DNA of 64,000 nt. Origin: an uncultured Clostridia bacterium. Lineage in GTDB: Bacteria > Bacillota > Clostridia > Oscillospirales > Ruminococcaceae. The notes below the pieces were generated by a model. It was not told the DNA's origin, did not search any database, and worked only from the letters and a program-made list of their open reading frames with translations. The stretch lies in contig CANRNN010000003.1 of the NCBI GenBank assembly GCA_947632025.1, positions 62,001 through 126,000 of the forward strand, read 5' to 3'. The position numbers and the translations under genes were made by a program. Positions within the stretch are counted from its first letter, which is position 1. Every line of letters begins with the position of its first letter. Positions 8,836 to 17,634 of the stretch are shown here, in pieces.

Positions 8836-9376
8836 TGAAATAACCCCTTTCGGTCAAAAAAATTTTCAGTTTCTGTCGCAGCCGCATAAGCGTTGATGAT
8901 GCTGCGGTCTGACTTATTCCACATTCTTTTGCGGAATTTTTAACGGTATCCCCAAAAAAATACCGCAGAGTAAACAGCCTGCGCGAACACTTGTCAAGCG
9001 AATTCAGCCACTTGGACAGGAGCTTTGACAATTCCCCGTAATCCTGCTCTTCAACGGAAATACCCGACGGGATACACTCGTCAAGTTCCGTGATAAGCTC
9101 TTTGTTCCGACATTCGGCGGTGTTGTAACGAAATTTATCAATGCTTCTGCGCCGTGCTATTTTGCATACATAAGCGGCAAGATCGTTCGGGTCGTCGGGC
9201 GGGATCCTGTCCCAGACATCGAGCAGGACATCGTCCGCGCACTCCTCCACGTCTTGTGATGAATCCAGAATCCCGCGCAGTACTTTTAAAATCAAGCGGT
9301 TATACTTTTGTTTAAGTTCAGATAGACCTTCCTCCTTTCGCTCGTTCAAAAGCGCGATTATTTGTTTGTCGTCCAC
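8828..9376 (-). CDS. ECF-type RNA polymerase sigma factor
   Basis: 182 aa. Sigma region 2 is at about residues 20-95 (LKQKYNRLILKVLRGIL, DVEECADDVLLDVWDRI, YVCKIARRRSIDKFR) and region 4 with its helix-turn-helix at about 125-175 (CSRRLFTLRYFFGDTVK, AKECGISQTAASSTLMRLR). The start is a GTG at 9376 preceded by GGAGGGGGGG. It is coupled to the downstream membrane protein by overlap and would direct transcription of a small envelope-response regulon. No target promoter can be identified inside the window. Confidence 0.9.
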   Translation of the reverse strand: MDDKQIIALLNERKEEGLSELKQKYNRLILKVLRGILDSSQDVEECADDVLLDVWDRIPPDDPNDLAAYVCKIARRRSIDKFRYNTAECRNKELITELDECIPSGISVEEQDYGELSKLLSKWLNSLDKCSRRLFTLRYFFGDTVKNSAKECGISQTAASSTLMRLRQKLKIFLTERGYFND

Positions 9377-9466
9377 CTTGTTCCCCCCCTCCGGCAGTTT
9401 AATTTACGCTGTCATTTTCCTGCCTCAATAATATAGTCGGAAACCAAGACACTTTTGTCACGGAAT

Positions 9467-9492
9467 ATAAAAAATCCCCCGCGCTGCGGGGG
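9467..9492 (-). terminator. Terminator at the end of the flagellar gene train
   Basis: Minus strand: CCCCCGC/GCGGGGG stem (9492-9475) followed by ATTTTTT. It lies about 95 bp after the stop of the small ORF at 9586-9759 and closes the transcript that carries cheC and cheD. Confidence 0.85.
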
Positions 9493-9585
9493 TAGCATCT
9501 CTAAAACCGTTAATTACAAACAAACACCAAAAACAAATTTTTATTCCGTCAATATAGACATTCGGCTTAACTTTAGTCCATATTG

Positions 9586-9759
9586 TCAGTTTTTTCTGTC
9601 GTTGCTGTCATTTGCTGCCGTATTTTTATTTTTACGGAATTTTATCTCTTTATCCCATATGTGTTCTTTCTTTTTTATATTAAATGTTGTTTCGTAGTAA
9701 TTTGTACCTTTATACATACAAGCAAAAGTTACCACCAGACAAAAAACCAGTAGGAGCAT
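9586..9759 (-). CDS. Small lipoprotein- or membrane-like ORF downstream of cheD
   Basis: 57-codon frame with ATG at 9759 and AAAGGA seven bases upstream. The N terminus MLLLVFCLVVTFAC is hydrophobic with a weak lipobox-like TFAC at residues 11-14; the rest is hydrophilic and Lys/Asn-rich (NIKKKEHIWDKEIKF). It starts 48 bp after cheD on the same strand and ends before the shared terminator. Codons are A/T-ending, unlike the flagellar genes. No family recognised; it could be a chance frame, but RBS, hydrophobic start and operon position argue for a real gene. Confidence 0.45.
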   Translation of the reverse strand: MLLLVFCLVVTFACMYKGTNYYETTFNIKKKEHIWDKEIKFRKNKNTAANDSNDRKN

Positions 9760-9806
9760 CACATCGTCCTTTAATCATAAAAGTCCCATTCAGCCTTAGG
9801 GAGTTT

Positions 9807-10289
9807 TTAAAACGTCTTTGTTCCCTTTGCGGCGGCACGGATCTCCATAACACCTGTATCCGTATAGAACACCTGCGTCCGACCATAATCAAGTCCCGTA
9901 TCCTCAGCCATAATCGGGATACGGTTTTGCATAAGCGTTCTCTTGACTGCCTCGATATTGCGGATACCGATGTTGAATTTCTCACTTGTCGTCGTGAACA
10001 TCGTCGCTCCACCCGCGATTTTTGCTTTCATACGGGAACGGGACGCACCCAGACGTTCCATCTGCTGAATTAAAAGCGGTATCGCCGAATCCGCAAATTT
10101 CATCGGATACATTGGTCCGTTTGTTGACGCAGTACTGTCGGGGAGCATTATATGCGACAATCCGCCCACGTTCGCTACACTATCAAGCAAGCAGATCCCG
10201 ATACAAGAACCGAGCGCGTATGTAATGAGGACATCGGGCGCTCGGCAGACTTTCAAATCACCGATTCCAATCGTAATCATATTAGCCAT
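9807..10289 (-). CDS. cheD: Chemoreceptor glutamine deamidase CheD
   Basis: 160 aa. CheD deamidates receptor glutamines and forms a complex with CheC. The catalytic Cys29 (LGSCIGICLLD) and His46 (GLSHIMLPD) are both in place. It overlaps the end of cheC by 8 bp, consistent with paired expression. In Bacillus cheC and cheD sit next to cheA and cheW; here the rest of the chemotaxis core is absent from the operon. Confidence 0.95.
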   Translation of the reverse strand: MANMITIGIGDLKVCRAPDVLITYALGSCIGICLLDSVANVGGLSHIMLPDSTASTNGPMYPMKFADSAIPLLIQQMERLGASRSRMKAKIAGGATMFTTTSEKFNIGIRNIEAVKRTLMQNRIPIMAEDTGLDYGRTQVFYTDTGVMEIRAAAKGTKTF

Positions 10290-10911
10290 TTGTCACACCG
10301 AGCTTCTCCATTAAAAGATTTAAGGAATCAACTGTTGGTATCATAATTATATTTGATTTTATGCTTACGTTGTCGATCTCGAAACCGTCGTTAATGAGCA
10401 GAACCTTATCCCCGACTTCGGAAAACTCTATCATCGGGTAATTCATTATAGCGCCCATCATATCCACTGTCATTGACGGGACGTCCATATCAATGACCAT
10501 ATTTGTCAGCAGTCCGAGTGCCTTAAGGTACGAACCCGCCATTATATTGCCCATTTCTACGACAGCGGAAAAATCCGTCATGTCCTGTTTTATCTCAAGA
10601 ACGTTCACGTTATCTTTTCCGAGAAATGTGCTTAAAACAACTTTCGCGAAGCTGTCGTCAAGCAGGAACATTATCATACCCTCAAGGTCGCCGTGAGTCA
10701 GTACCAGAATACCCGTCGTGACTTTTTCGGGACCGCCCAATTCATCAATGACCGCCTGATAATCCAACACTCTTACATCAGGGACGCGCATCGTTATCGA
10801 CTTTCCCAGCATTTCAGAAAGCGCGGACGCGGCGTTTCCCGATCCGATATTGCCTATTTCCTTCAGAATATCTATAGCGTTCGGAGATAAATCCTCGTAA
10901 TTCTTCAACAT
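10282..10911 (-). CDS. cheC: CheY-P phosphatase CheC
   Basis: About 209 aa. It contains two copies of the CheC/FliY/CheX phosphatase motif with the Glu-x3-Asn pair: LKEIGNIGSGNAASAL near the N terminus and VVEMGNIMAGSYLKAL in the middle. It dephosphorylates CheY-P and regulates CheD. The frame is open to a GTG at 10920, but GGGGGTG sits at the right distance from the ATG at 10911, which I choose. Partner cheD follows with overlap. Confidence 0.94.
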   Translation of the reverse strand: MLKNYEDLSPNAIDILKEIGNIGSGNAASALSEMLGKSITMRVPDVRVLDYQAVIDELGGPEKVTTGILVLTHGDLEGMIMFLLDDSFAKVVLSTFLGKDNVNVLEIKQDMTDFSAVVEMGNIMAGSYLKALGLLTNMVIDMDVPSMTVDMMGAIMNYPMIEFSEVGDKVLLINDGFEIDNVSIKSNIIMIPTVDSLNLLMEKLGVTNG

Positions 10912-10997
10912 AGCGTCCACCCCCTGTTGGCTTTTTTACCAAAAACATTCAAATTTCAGCGCTGTGTAAATTCAAAAACGCAGCGCAGAATATTTTT

Positions 10998-11720
10998 TTA
11001 TCTTAAATTGTTTGCGATTCTCGCAAGCTCATCAGAGGTCGTTACCACTCTTGAGCTTATCTGATACGCTCTCTGAGTTTCAATCAGCTTTACCATCTGT
11101 GTAGCAAGGTCGACGTTTGAAACGCACAATGTACCTTGCAGCTTAGTTGCGTTCTCATTCGGGATAGCGATGCCGCTCTTGCCGTTCTCGATATAACGGT
11201 TTGAACCCATAGCGTCCAACCCGTAAGGATTAGCGAACTCAAACACGCCGACCATCTGATTCAGCGCACCCCAGTCGGCTTCGGTATCGGTTTCGTCGAA
11301 CGGAACGATTATGCGCTCCCTATTATTGTCGAGAACGTACTCGCCGTTGCCGGAAACAAGATACCATTCTCCGTCCAGCTGCGTCATCTGGAAAGCTCCG
11401 TCACGAGTATAGTGAACGTCGCCGTAGCGATCCTCTACAGCGAAGAAGCCCTCCCCCGCTACTGCAAAATCCAACATTCTGTCAGTCCACTGGAAATGTG
11501 ACTCCCCGAACATCAGGTCGGTTTTCTGGACATATGTACCGTGACCCGTCTGCCAATCCGGCTCGGTAGCTCTTTCGGTAACGTAAAGGCAGTCCGCGAA
11601 ATCGGGACGGAGCTGCTGATAACCGACGGTATTCACGTTCGCGATATTATTTCCGTAGACTGCAAGTGCCTTAGCCTGTGCTATCATTGCGGATTTTCCC
11701 GTATGGAACGATATATTCAT
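10998..11720 (-). CDS. flgG: Flagellar distal rod protein FlgG-like
   Basis: 240 aa. Flagellar rod/hook family: N-terminal segment GNNIANVNTVGYQQ, a central FAVAGEGFFAVED block, and C-terminal VDLATQMVKLIETQRAYQ, all typical of FlgG. It lacks a signal peptide because it is exported through the flagellar type III system. GGAGG precedes the ATG. It follows a second rod gene, giving the tandem flgF/flgG layout found in Clostridia. Confidence 0.88.
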   Translation of the reverse strand: MNISFHTGKSAMIAQAKALAVYGNNIANVNTVGYQQLRPDFADCLYVTERATEPDWQTGHGTYVQKTDLMFGESHFQWTDRMLDFAVAGEGFFAVEDRYGDVHYTRDGAFQMTQLDGEWYLVSGNGEYVLDNNRERIIVPFDETDTEADWGALNQMVGVFEFANPYGLDAMGSNRYIENGKSGIAIPNENATKLQGTLCVSNVDLATQMVKLIETQRAYQISSRVVTTSDELARIANNLR

Positions 11721-11745
11721 TACAATTCCTCCTGTAGGAAACTAA

Positions 11746-12483
11746 TCAAACTTTTTTGCAAAGCGAATTTGAGTTCTGGTTGATATTATCGGCGAGCTTT
11801 AATATTGACGCATTCGCTTCGTACAGCCTGTTGGCGTTCATTAACACGGAAAGCTCGTAATTCCAGTCGATATTGGAACGCTCCAACGCGCCCTGAACAA
11901 TATCGAATCTTAAATCTTCCGGAACGGGTCCCGCCTCAACAGACGTGAACATATTCGCGCCGAATTTCGTAACATCGCCCTCCGGATCAATGTAACTAAG
12001 CAACAGTCTGTCAACGACCTGCCCGTTCTGAGTTATTGTTCCGTCAACGTCTATAACAAAATCCTTCGTGCCGAGATAGATCTCGCCGTTTTCGCCGAGT
12101 ATCCTTCCCGAATTGTTAAGGCAAAGATACCCCTCATCGTCAAGCTCCCAGTTGCCGTTGCGCGTCAGCATAACGTTCCCGTTGTAGCCTTGAATATTAA
12201 AGTATACATCACCATTTATTGCCACATCGAAAGGACTTTCGGTATACTCGAAGAATCCCTGTTCAAGGTCGGTGTAGGACGTATCTATGTAACGCTGTGA
12301 AAAAGTTCCCGAAATACGCGAACGGTGCTTTACGAGTATCATCTGCTCGTCGAACGTGTTTATGACAGCCGTATCACGCTTATAACCCGCTGTGGAAGCA
12401 TTTGCAAGGTTATTACCGATACAGTCTATGAGTCGTTGGTTCAGGAACATTCCGTTTGAAGCGTAATAAAATTCACGATTCAA
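11746..12483 (-). CDS. flgF: Flagellar proximal rod protein, FlgF/FlgG family
   Basis: 245 aa. N-terminal IGNNLANASTAGYKRD and central FDVAINGDVYFNIQG blocks are those of the flagellar basal-body rod family; the C terminus (LMNANRLYEANASILKLAD) is shorter and more divergent than in FlgG. It starts inside the fliA stop (ATGA overlap). FlgF versus FlgG naming rests on gene order, so the symbol is less sure than the family. Confidence 0.82.
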   Translation of the reverse strand: MNREFYYASNGMFLNQRLIDCIGNNLANASTAGYKRDTAVINTFDEQMILVKHRSRISGTFSQRYIDTSYTDLEQGFFEYTESPFDVAINGDVYFNIQGYNGNVMLTRNGNWELDDEGYLCLNNSGRILGENGEIYLGTKDFVIDVDGTITQNGQVVDRLLLSYIDPEGDVTKFGANMFTSVEAGPVPEDLRFDIVQGALERSNIDWNYELSVLMNANRLYEANASILKLADNINQNSNSLCKKV

Positions 12484-13229
12484 TTTTCCGTACCTCCTTT
12501 GAAATAGGGTGCGAGCTTTGCCTTAAGAAGCAAGACCGCCTTTGTATGTATCTGGCAAACACGGCTTTCGGAAATACCCAAAGCCTTGCCGATATCCGAA
12601 TATTTCATATTTTTGTAATAATAGAGCGTTATCACCTGACGCTCTTTTTCTTTCAGTTCTCCTACAGCGTCGGCGATCACCTTTCGCATTTCGTCGTGGA
12701 GTATTCCCGAATCCGTCGGGGATTCGAGCGCAGGCTCGTCGATATTATCCTCGTAGAGCAATTCCTCAAACGACAATGTCAATGTGCAGGAACATTCCGC
12801 CATCTGTTTCAGAAGTTTTTCCTCGTCCATTTTCAGGTACTCGGCAAGTTCTGCAGTTGTAGGCGGTCTACCATTTAAATTATACAACATTGAGTTTGCT
12901 TTGTCAAGAGCCTTAGCGAATTTTCTGATATTCCTCGGTATCCAGTCCTGACGGCGTATGTAATCTATTATTGCCCCGCGTATTTTCAGGGACGCGAATG
13001 TTTCAAACTTTGCTCCTCTCAGCGGGTCATAACCGTCTATTGCGTCCATAAGAGCGATAACGCCCTCATTCACCACGTCCTCAACGTCACCGTATTTTAT
13101 GTACATATTCCGCATTGCCATTGCGGTAGCTTTCACAAGGGGCATACATTTGAGGACTATTTCATTTCGGAGCGCAATATCGCCGTTTTGTTGATAAATT
13201 GCTATTTGTTCGGCGAAATTATATTCCAT
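12480..13229 (-). CDS. fliA: Sigma-28 flagellar sigma factor FliA/SigD
   Basis: 249 aa. Regions 2 (VEDVVNEGVIALMDAIDGYD, FETFASLKIRGAIIDYIRR), 3 (GRPPTTAELAEYLKM) and 4 (LKEKERQVITLYYYKNM, DIGKALGISESRVCQIHTKA) are complete. It directs late flagellar genes such as flagellin, none of which is in the window. AAAGGAG precedes the ATG at 13229. It directly follows flhA, where many Firmicutes have flhF, flhG and the che genes before sigD. Confidence 0.94.
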   Translation of the reverse strand: MEYNFAEQIAIYQQNGDIALRNEIVLKCMPLVKATAMAMRNMYIKYGDVEDVVNEGVIALMDAIDGYDPLRGAKFETFASLKIRGAIIDYIRRQDWIPRNIRKFAKALDKANSMLYNLNGRPPTTAELAEYLKMDEEKLLKQMAECSCTLTLSFEELLYEDNIDEPALESPTDSGILHDEMRKVIADAVGELKEKERQVITLYYYKNMKYSDIGKALGISESRVCQIHTKAVLLLKAKLAPYFKGGTEN

Positions 13230-13283
13230 ATCGTGCGCTCCTTTCTACTCTTTGTAATAGGAAGAAGAATTATTACTTATTGT

Positions 13284-15368
13284 TTATGATTTTACCGGCA
13301 CAGAAAGCGAAATATTTCCTATTGCTTGGATCTGTGCCGAAGCGTCTATTTCACTGTAAGAAAGCACTGTTATGTTTGAAATGAACTGCTCAGTGAGCTT
13401 TTTGAAATAAATTCTCACAACGGGTGAGGTCAAAATTATTACAGTCGGTATAACGTCCTTGATTTTATCTATTTCGTCATTTGTCGCGGCAACTATACTC
13501 TGGATAAGGTCGGGTGCCATAGCGAGGTAGCTTCCTTGATCGTTTTTCTTGACGGAGCTTACTATCATATCCTCAATTTGTGTATCGAGCGTGATAACAC
13601 GCAGCGAATTTGCTTCGGCGAAACGATGTGTAATAGTACGCTTGAGCGCCTGACGAACATATTCCGTTGCGATATCTATATCTTTCAGGACGTTCGTATG
13701 ATCGCCAAGGGTTTCGAGTATGGTTTCCATATCGCGTATCGGGATCCCCTCTTTAAGCAGATTCGCCAATACTTTCTGTAAATATCCGACAGATATGACT
13801 TTCGGTATTAAATCGTCGACAACTATGGGATTAGTTTTCTTGACATTTTCGATCATTGTGTTCACGTCCTGCCGCGAGAGCATTTCGTGAGCATAACGTT
13901 TCATAATTTCCGACCAGTGGGTTATCATGACCGAAACAGGGTCTATAAGCGTATACCCTGCCACGTCTGCCATAATTTTCTTGTCCTCGGAGATCCACTT
14001 TGCGGGCAAGCCGAACGCAGGTTCTACCGTATCTATTCCCTCAATTTGTGTTGTAACGTCGCCGCTGTCGAGTGCCAGATAATGGTCGACAAGGATCTCT
14101 CCTCTTGCGACCTCCTCGCCCTTTATCTTGATTATATACATATTAGGGTTGATTTCTGGATTATCTGTCATTCTGACTGACGGAATTACCATTCCCATAT
14201 CCATAGCGAACTGTTTACGGAAGATAACAACGCGGTCTATAAAGTTTCCGCCGCTTTTTTCATCGACAAGCCTCAGCAGCGAATAACCGAATTCCATTTC
14301 GATAGGCTCGACATTAAGCAGCTTGAACACGTTGTCAATATCACGGTAATAATCGTTGTCGGTCTTCGGCTTGTCAAGCTCGGCTTGTTCGGCTTTTGCC
14401 CGTTGAGCGAGTTCAAGCTCTGCCATTTTCTTTTTGTTCCTGTCAAGCAGTACAGCTCCGACAATCAGCAAAATTCCCAAAAAGAGGAGAATAAGTGTCG
14501 GGAACCCCGGAATAACCATCATTACCAGCACGACCATTCCCGCGATAAGCAGAACGAACGGCTGCGCTGTAAACTGCGCCTTGATGTCCGAGATGAGCGA
14601 ATCCTCGCTTGCCGCACGGGTAACTATCATACCTGTTGCGACGGAGATAAGCAGCGAGGGTATCTGCGAGCAGAGTCCGTCGCCTACGGTCGCGAGAGAA
14701 TAGGTGTTAAGTATCGTCGAAAAATCCTGTCCGCCCTGAACCATTCCTATTATAACGCCGCCTATGAGGTTTACGAGCGTTGTGATAATGGACATTATCG
14801 CGTCGCCCTTTACGAACTTCGTAGCACCGTCCATTGAGCCATAGAAATCTGCTTCACGCTGGATATTTGAACGGCGTGTTTTTGCCTGTTCCTCGTTGAT
14901 AAGACCGGAGTTCAGGTCCGCGTCGATAGCCATTTGCTTACCGGGCATCGCGTCGAGCGTGAATCTCGCAGCGACCTCGGATACACGCTCCGAACCTTTG
15001 GTGATGACTATAAAGTTCACCAATACAATGATTATGAAAATCAGAAATCCGACTATAGCGTTTCCGCCCATAACGAAATTTCCGAATGCCTTTATTACCT
15101 CTCCCGCGTAGCCGCTTTGCAATATACCTCTTGTAGTTGAAATGTTAAGCGACAATCTTAACACTGTTGACAACAGCAGCACTGTCGGGAATACCGAGAA
15201 TTCCAGCGCTTCCTTGATAAACATTGTCATTACAAGAATTATCAGCGAAAGCGCGATATTGACCATTATCATAAAATCCAGCAGCCATGAAGGGAGCGGA
15301 ATAATGATAGCGAGAACTATAAAGATTATGAACAGTACCATCGAGTTTGACAGTATTTTTCTTATCAA
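13284..15368 (-). CDS. flhA: Flagellar type III export gate protein FlhA
   Basis: 694 aa, usual length. The N-terminal half has about eight membrane helices. The FHIPEP family signature is visible as DAMPGKQMAIDADLNSGLI at about residues 140-158. The C-terminal cytoplasmic part binds export chaperones and substrates (from about residue 340). Upstream of flhB with 41 bp between stop and start. Confidence 0.96.
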   Translation of the reverse strand: MIRKILSNSMVLFIIFIVLAIIIPLPSWLLDFMIMVNIALSLIILVMTMFIKEALEFSVFPTVLLLSTVLRLSLNISTTRGILQSGYAGEVIKAFGNFVMGGNAIVGFLIFIIIVLVNFIVITKGSERVSEVAARFTLDAMPGKQMAIDADLNSGLINEEQAKTRRSNIQREADFYGSMDGATKFVKGDAIMSIITTLVNLIGGVIIGMVQGGQDFSTILNTYSLATVGDGLCSQIPSLLISVATGMIVTRAASEDSLISDIKAQFTAQPFVLLIAGMVVLVMMVIPGFPTLILLFLGILLIVGAVLLDRNKKKMAELELAQRAKAEQAELDKPKTDNDYYRDIDNVFKLLNVEPIEMEFGYSLLRLVDEKSGGNFIDRVVIFRKQFAMDMGMVIPSVRMTDNPEINPNMYIIKIKGEEVARGEILVDHYLALDSGDVTTQIEGIDTVEPAFGLPAKWISEDKKIMADVAGYTLIDPVSVMITHWSEIMKRYAHEMLSRQDVNTMIENVKKTNPIVVDDLIPKVISVGYLQKVLANLLKEGIPIRDMETILETLGDHTNVLKDIDIATEYVRQALKRTITHRFAEANSLRVITLDTQIEDMIVSSVKKNDQGSYLAMAPDLIQSIVAATNDEIDKIKDVIPTVIILTSPVVRIYFKKLTEQFISNITVLSYSEIDASAQIQAIGNISLSVPVKS

Positions 15369-15409
15369 GTTCTCACTTCCTTTCTGTTTGTCTATGTAAA
15401 TTCCGCCTG

Positions 15410-16474
15410 TTATGCGCGGAGCGTCTTATTCTTTTCTTTATATACCACTGTAAGCACCTCAGCTACTGCGTCATAAAGCTCATACGGGATCTCCCGACCG
15501 AGGTCTACCTGCGCATACAGCGCTCTTGCGAGCGGAGGATTTTCCATACAATAAATGTCGTGTTCTTCGGCTATTTCAACGATTTTCCTTGCTAAAAAAT
15601 CCTTTCCTTTTGCTATTACCTGCGGGGCGCGGTTTTTTTCCTGATCGTACCTTAAAGCCACGGCGTAGTGCGTCGGGTTTCGGATTATTACGTCCGCGCT
15701 CGGCACTTCCTGCATCATTCGACTCTGAGCCATCTGTTGCTGACGCTGCTTTATTTTGCTCTTGACCTGCGGGTCGCCTTCCATCTGCTTGAATTCTTCC
15801 TTGATCTCCTGCTTGGACATTTTGAGCTTTTTCTCAAACTGCCACCACTGGAACAGGAAATCTCCCGCTGCCACAAACACCAGCATTATACAGATGAGCA
15901 TTACCATATCGTAAATAGTAAGCCCCGTATACGCCAGACCCTGCATAAGCCCCGCATCGGACATCGAGATTATTACGGGCATTCTGTCGCGTATTTCGCT
16001 GTAGATAAGCCAGCCTATGACCACGACCTCTATAAGTCCTTTAAGTATACCGACGACCGCCTGCATTGAAAAGAGCTTCTTTATTCCCTCCAACGGATTC
16101 AGGCGGGAAAATTTCGGCATCAGCGCTTTCATTGTAAAAAGCCCGCGTGTCTGCGCCACTGTCGGTATAATTCCGAGCAACATTGCCACAGCGCAGATAG
16201 GTCCCACCACGATAACGATCACCGTTATCATATCGACGACCACGGACATAAAATTGTCGGGATTCAAATCAAACGTTCCTACCGACTCGTAGATCCTTGT
16301 TGAATACGCAAGGAGATTTTTCAGCATAAACTCCGACAGAAGTCTTGCCGCGAAGAAAATTCCCAACACCGACGCGGCAGTGACTATTTCCTTCGACTGT
16401 AGAACGTTTCCCTCTTTACGCTGGTCACGTCTTTTTTTCGGGGTGGCTTTTTCGGTTTTTTCCTCTCCTGCCAA
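15410..16474 (-). CDS. flhB: Flagellar export switch protein FlhB
   Basis: 354 aa. Four membrane helices (about 35-210) and a cytoplasmic C-terminal domain with the autocleavage motif NPTH (in IIRNPTHYAVALRYD), which switches substrate specificity from hook to filament. The start MAGEEKTEKATPKKRRDQR is the highly conserved FlhB N terminus. Lies between fliR and flhA. Confidence 0.96.
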   Translation of the reverse strand: MAGEEKTEKATPKKRRDQRKEGNVLQSKEIVTAASVLGIFFAARLLSEFMLKNLLAYSTRIYESVGTFDLNPDNFMSVVVDMITVIVIVVGPICAVAMLLGIIPTVAQTRGLFTMKALMPKFSRLNPLEGIKKLFSMQAVVGILKGLIEVVVIGWLIYSEIRDRMPVIISMSDAGLMQGLAYTGLTIYDMVMLICIMLVFVAAGDFLFQWWQFEKKLKMSKQEIKEEFKQMEGDPQVKSKIKQRQQQMAQSRMMQEVPSADVIIRNPTHYAVALRYDQEKNRAPQVIAKGKDFLARKIVEIAEEHDIYCMENPPLARALYAQVDLGREIPYELYDAVAEVLTVVYKEKNKTLRA

Positions 16475-16504
16475 GCCTTATCCCTCCCAATTTATCGGAA
16501 AACG

Positions 16505-17293
16505 CTATATCGGCGAGGTAGTAAAATCCTGCGCCAGAGCGTTCAGATTATCAAACATAATTCCGAGGATATTCTCAATAAATTCCCCGACCACTCCGCA
16601 GCTTGCCGCCAACACCACAAATCCCACAAGCATTTTTATCTGAATGTTGAGGACAAAAACGTGAATCGTCGGCACTGCTTTCATAAGCACTCCCATACAG
16701 AATTCTGTCACAAGAGAGGCTATCATAACCGGCATTGCAAGCTTTAATCCCAATTCCAGAACACTCTGAAAATATCTTGCGATCACTATCGGGATATTTA
16801 TGTTGAATGATGTATAGCCTATCGGGATAGTTTCATACGAGAGAGCGAAAAGCTTGATATAGCTTTTATGCGCTCCGACTGCAAAGAAATACATCATAAA
16901 CCACAGGCTGTAGTACTGCGTGGAAAGTCCCGCGTTGCCGAAAGTCGGGTCGTAAGACTTCGCCATTGAAAGTCCGAGCTGCATATCCGTGACCTCGCCC
17001 GCCATTGAAAACACCTGAAGCATAAGATTCACGAAAAATCCCAGGACAGCTCCGACCAGCAGTTCCTTTGCGAAATCGAACGCAAACGGCAAAAGCCCGC
17101 TTGGTATTGTGTATTCGTACCCGCCCGCCATGGTCGTTGCCAAAGCGAGTACAAGTGACGCTCCCGCCTTGACGGTATTCGGAACGCCGTTGCGTGAAAA
17201 TATCGGGTTGAACGTGAAAATTCCCGAAACACGCACCAAGACCATTAAATACACGACGAAATTCGTCTGTATTATCGTCCATATTTCAGACAT
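16505..17293 (-). CDS. fliR: Flagellar export apparatus protein FliR
   Basis: 262 aa, six predicted membrane helices, in the canonical fliP-fliQ-fliR-flhB order. Family features include RVSGIFTFNPIFSRNGVPN near the N terminus. Only 10 bp separate it from fliQ. Part of the core export gate in the MS ring. Confidence 0.93.
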   Translation of the reverse strand: MSEIWTIIQTNFVVYLMVLVRVSGIFTFNPIFSRNGVPNTVKAGASLVLALATTMAGGYEYTIPSGLLPFAFDFAKELLVGAVLGFFVNLMLQVFSMAGEVTDMQLGLSMAKSYDPTFGNAGLSTQYYSLWFMMYFFAVGAHKSYIKLFALSYETIPIGYTSFNINIPIVIARYFQSVLELGLKLAMPVMIASLVTEFCMGVLMKAVPTIHVFVLNIQIKMLVGFVVLAASCGVVGEFIENILGIMFDNLNALAQDFTTSPI

Positions 17294-17303
17294 CGGCGAA
17301 CCT

Positions 17304-17576
17304 CTACGTTATCGGAATTTCCGACATTTTCTCAAATATGAAGTTTATAAAGTCGATTATCTCGTTGGTCATCCACGGTCCCATAAAAAACAGCACCAGT
17401 CCGACCGCGATAGCCTTCGGCGCGAACGAGATAGTCTGCTCGTGTATCTGCGTTGCCGCCTGCAGTATCGCTATTATAAGACCCACTATCATTGCCACGA
17501 GCAGCACGGGCAAAGCGAGTTTGAACGCCAGCATTACCGCCTCGCGAAAAATCTCCATTACAAGATCCTGCGTCAA
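17304..17576 (-). CDS. fliQ: Flagellar export apparatus protein FliQ
   Basis: 90 aa, two membrane helices, usual FliQ length. Contains VGLIIAILQAATQIHEQT, typical of the family. The start is TTG at 17576 with GAGGAGAG directly upstream. Flanked by fliP and fliR. Confidence 0.93.
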   Translation of the reverse strand: MTQDLVMEIFREAVMLAFKLALPVLLVAMIVGLIIAILQAATQIHEQTISFAPKAIAVGLVLFFMGPWMTNEIIDFINFIFEKMSEIPIT

Positions 17577-17634
17577 CTCTCCTCACCTCCGCCTGAAAAT
17601 TCCGACAAAATTTCAAATATCACGGCGAGCGCCG

